A stretch of DNA of 7,413 bases from Betaproteobacteria bacterium (lineage in GTDB: Bacteria; Pseudomonadota; Gammaproteobacteria; Burkholderiales; SG8-39). Both the position numbers and the translations under genes were made by a program. This document shows positions 6,628 to 7,413 of this stretch, piece by piece. The notes below the pieces were generated by a model, which was not told the origin of the DNA, searched no databases, and saw nothing but the letters and a program-made list of their open reading frames with translations. The DNA lies in NCBI GenBank assembly GCA_005882235.1, contig VBCT01000167.1, forward strand, positions 1 through 7,413. The letters are read 5' to 3'. The stretch's first letter is position 1, and the number at the start of each line of letters is the position of its first letter.

Positions 6628-6646
6628 GGCGGCTGGCGCTGCCGCC
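6628..6646 (+). promoter_or_regulatory. Stem-loop in the ispG-hisS gap
   Basis: GGCGGC (6628-6633) and GCCGCC (6641-6646) form a perfect 6-bp GC-only stem around TGGCGCT; one further G-C pair can form inside the loop. It occupies half of the 39-nt gap, ends 10 nt before the hisS ATG and abuts the weak ribosome site AAGAAG (6647-6652). No U run follows on either strand, so it is not a standard terminator. It may modulate hisS translation or mark an mRNA processing or stability site. Confidence 0.4.
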
Positions 6647-6656
6647 AAGAAGCGTC

Positions 6657-7413
<757 letters not shown>

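Overview
The window looks like ordinary chromosomal core sequence from a high-GC betaproteobacterium, or a close relative. Three things suggest this. The gene order ndk-rlmN-pilW(pilF)-rodZ-ispG-hisS is a conserved cluster in Beta- and Gammaproteobacteria. IspG is the long form with a 'GVNWGSL' motif and an insertion after it. The divergent two-component pair resembles the TctD/TctE (OmpR-type regulator plus 2CSK_N-type kinase) pairs common in that class. The genus cannot be named from the sequence.

Layout. Positions 1-1803 hold a leftward operon: an OmpR-family response regulator (1129-1803) followed, with an 11-nt overlap, by its sensor histidine kinase (1-1139), which runs off the left edge. 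Positions 1804-2160 are a 357-bp divergent intergenic region. It holds a perfect inverted repeat just upstream of the regulator, a strong intrinsic terminator pointing left, a possible leftward small RNA or leader, and a good sigma70-type promoter for the rightward operon. Positions 2161-7413 hold six tightly packed rightward genes with junctions of 0, -4, -4, +7 and +39 nt; hisS is cut by the right edge.

How the genes work together. The rightward cluster is a housekeeping operon: nucleotide balance (Ndk), ribosome/tRNA methylation (RlmN), an outer-membrane TPR lipoprotein for type IV pilus assembly (PilW/PilF), a cell-shape membrane protein (RodZ), isoprenoid precursor synthesis (IspG) and histidine charging of tRNA (HisRS). 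They do not form one pathway; the near-continuous reading suggests shared transcription and coupled translation. The two-component system is transcribed the other way and its target is not in the window.

No coding gene here points to an undescribed system. The most interesting unexplained element is non-coding: a leftward structure at 1887-1984 made of a 5' stem-loop, an open stretch containing CCUCCU (complementary to Shine-Dalgarno sequences) and an intrinsic terminator. It could be a small RNA or an attenuating leader. No convincing promoter for it was found.
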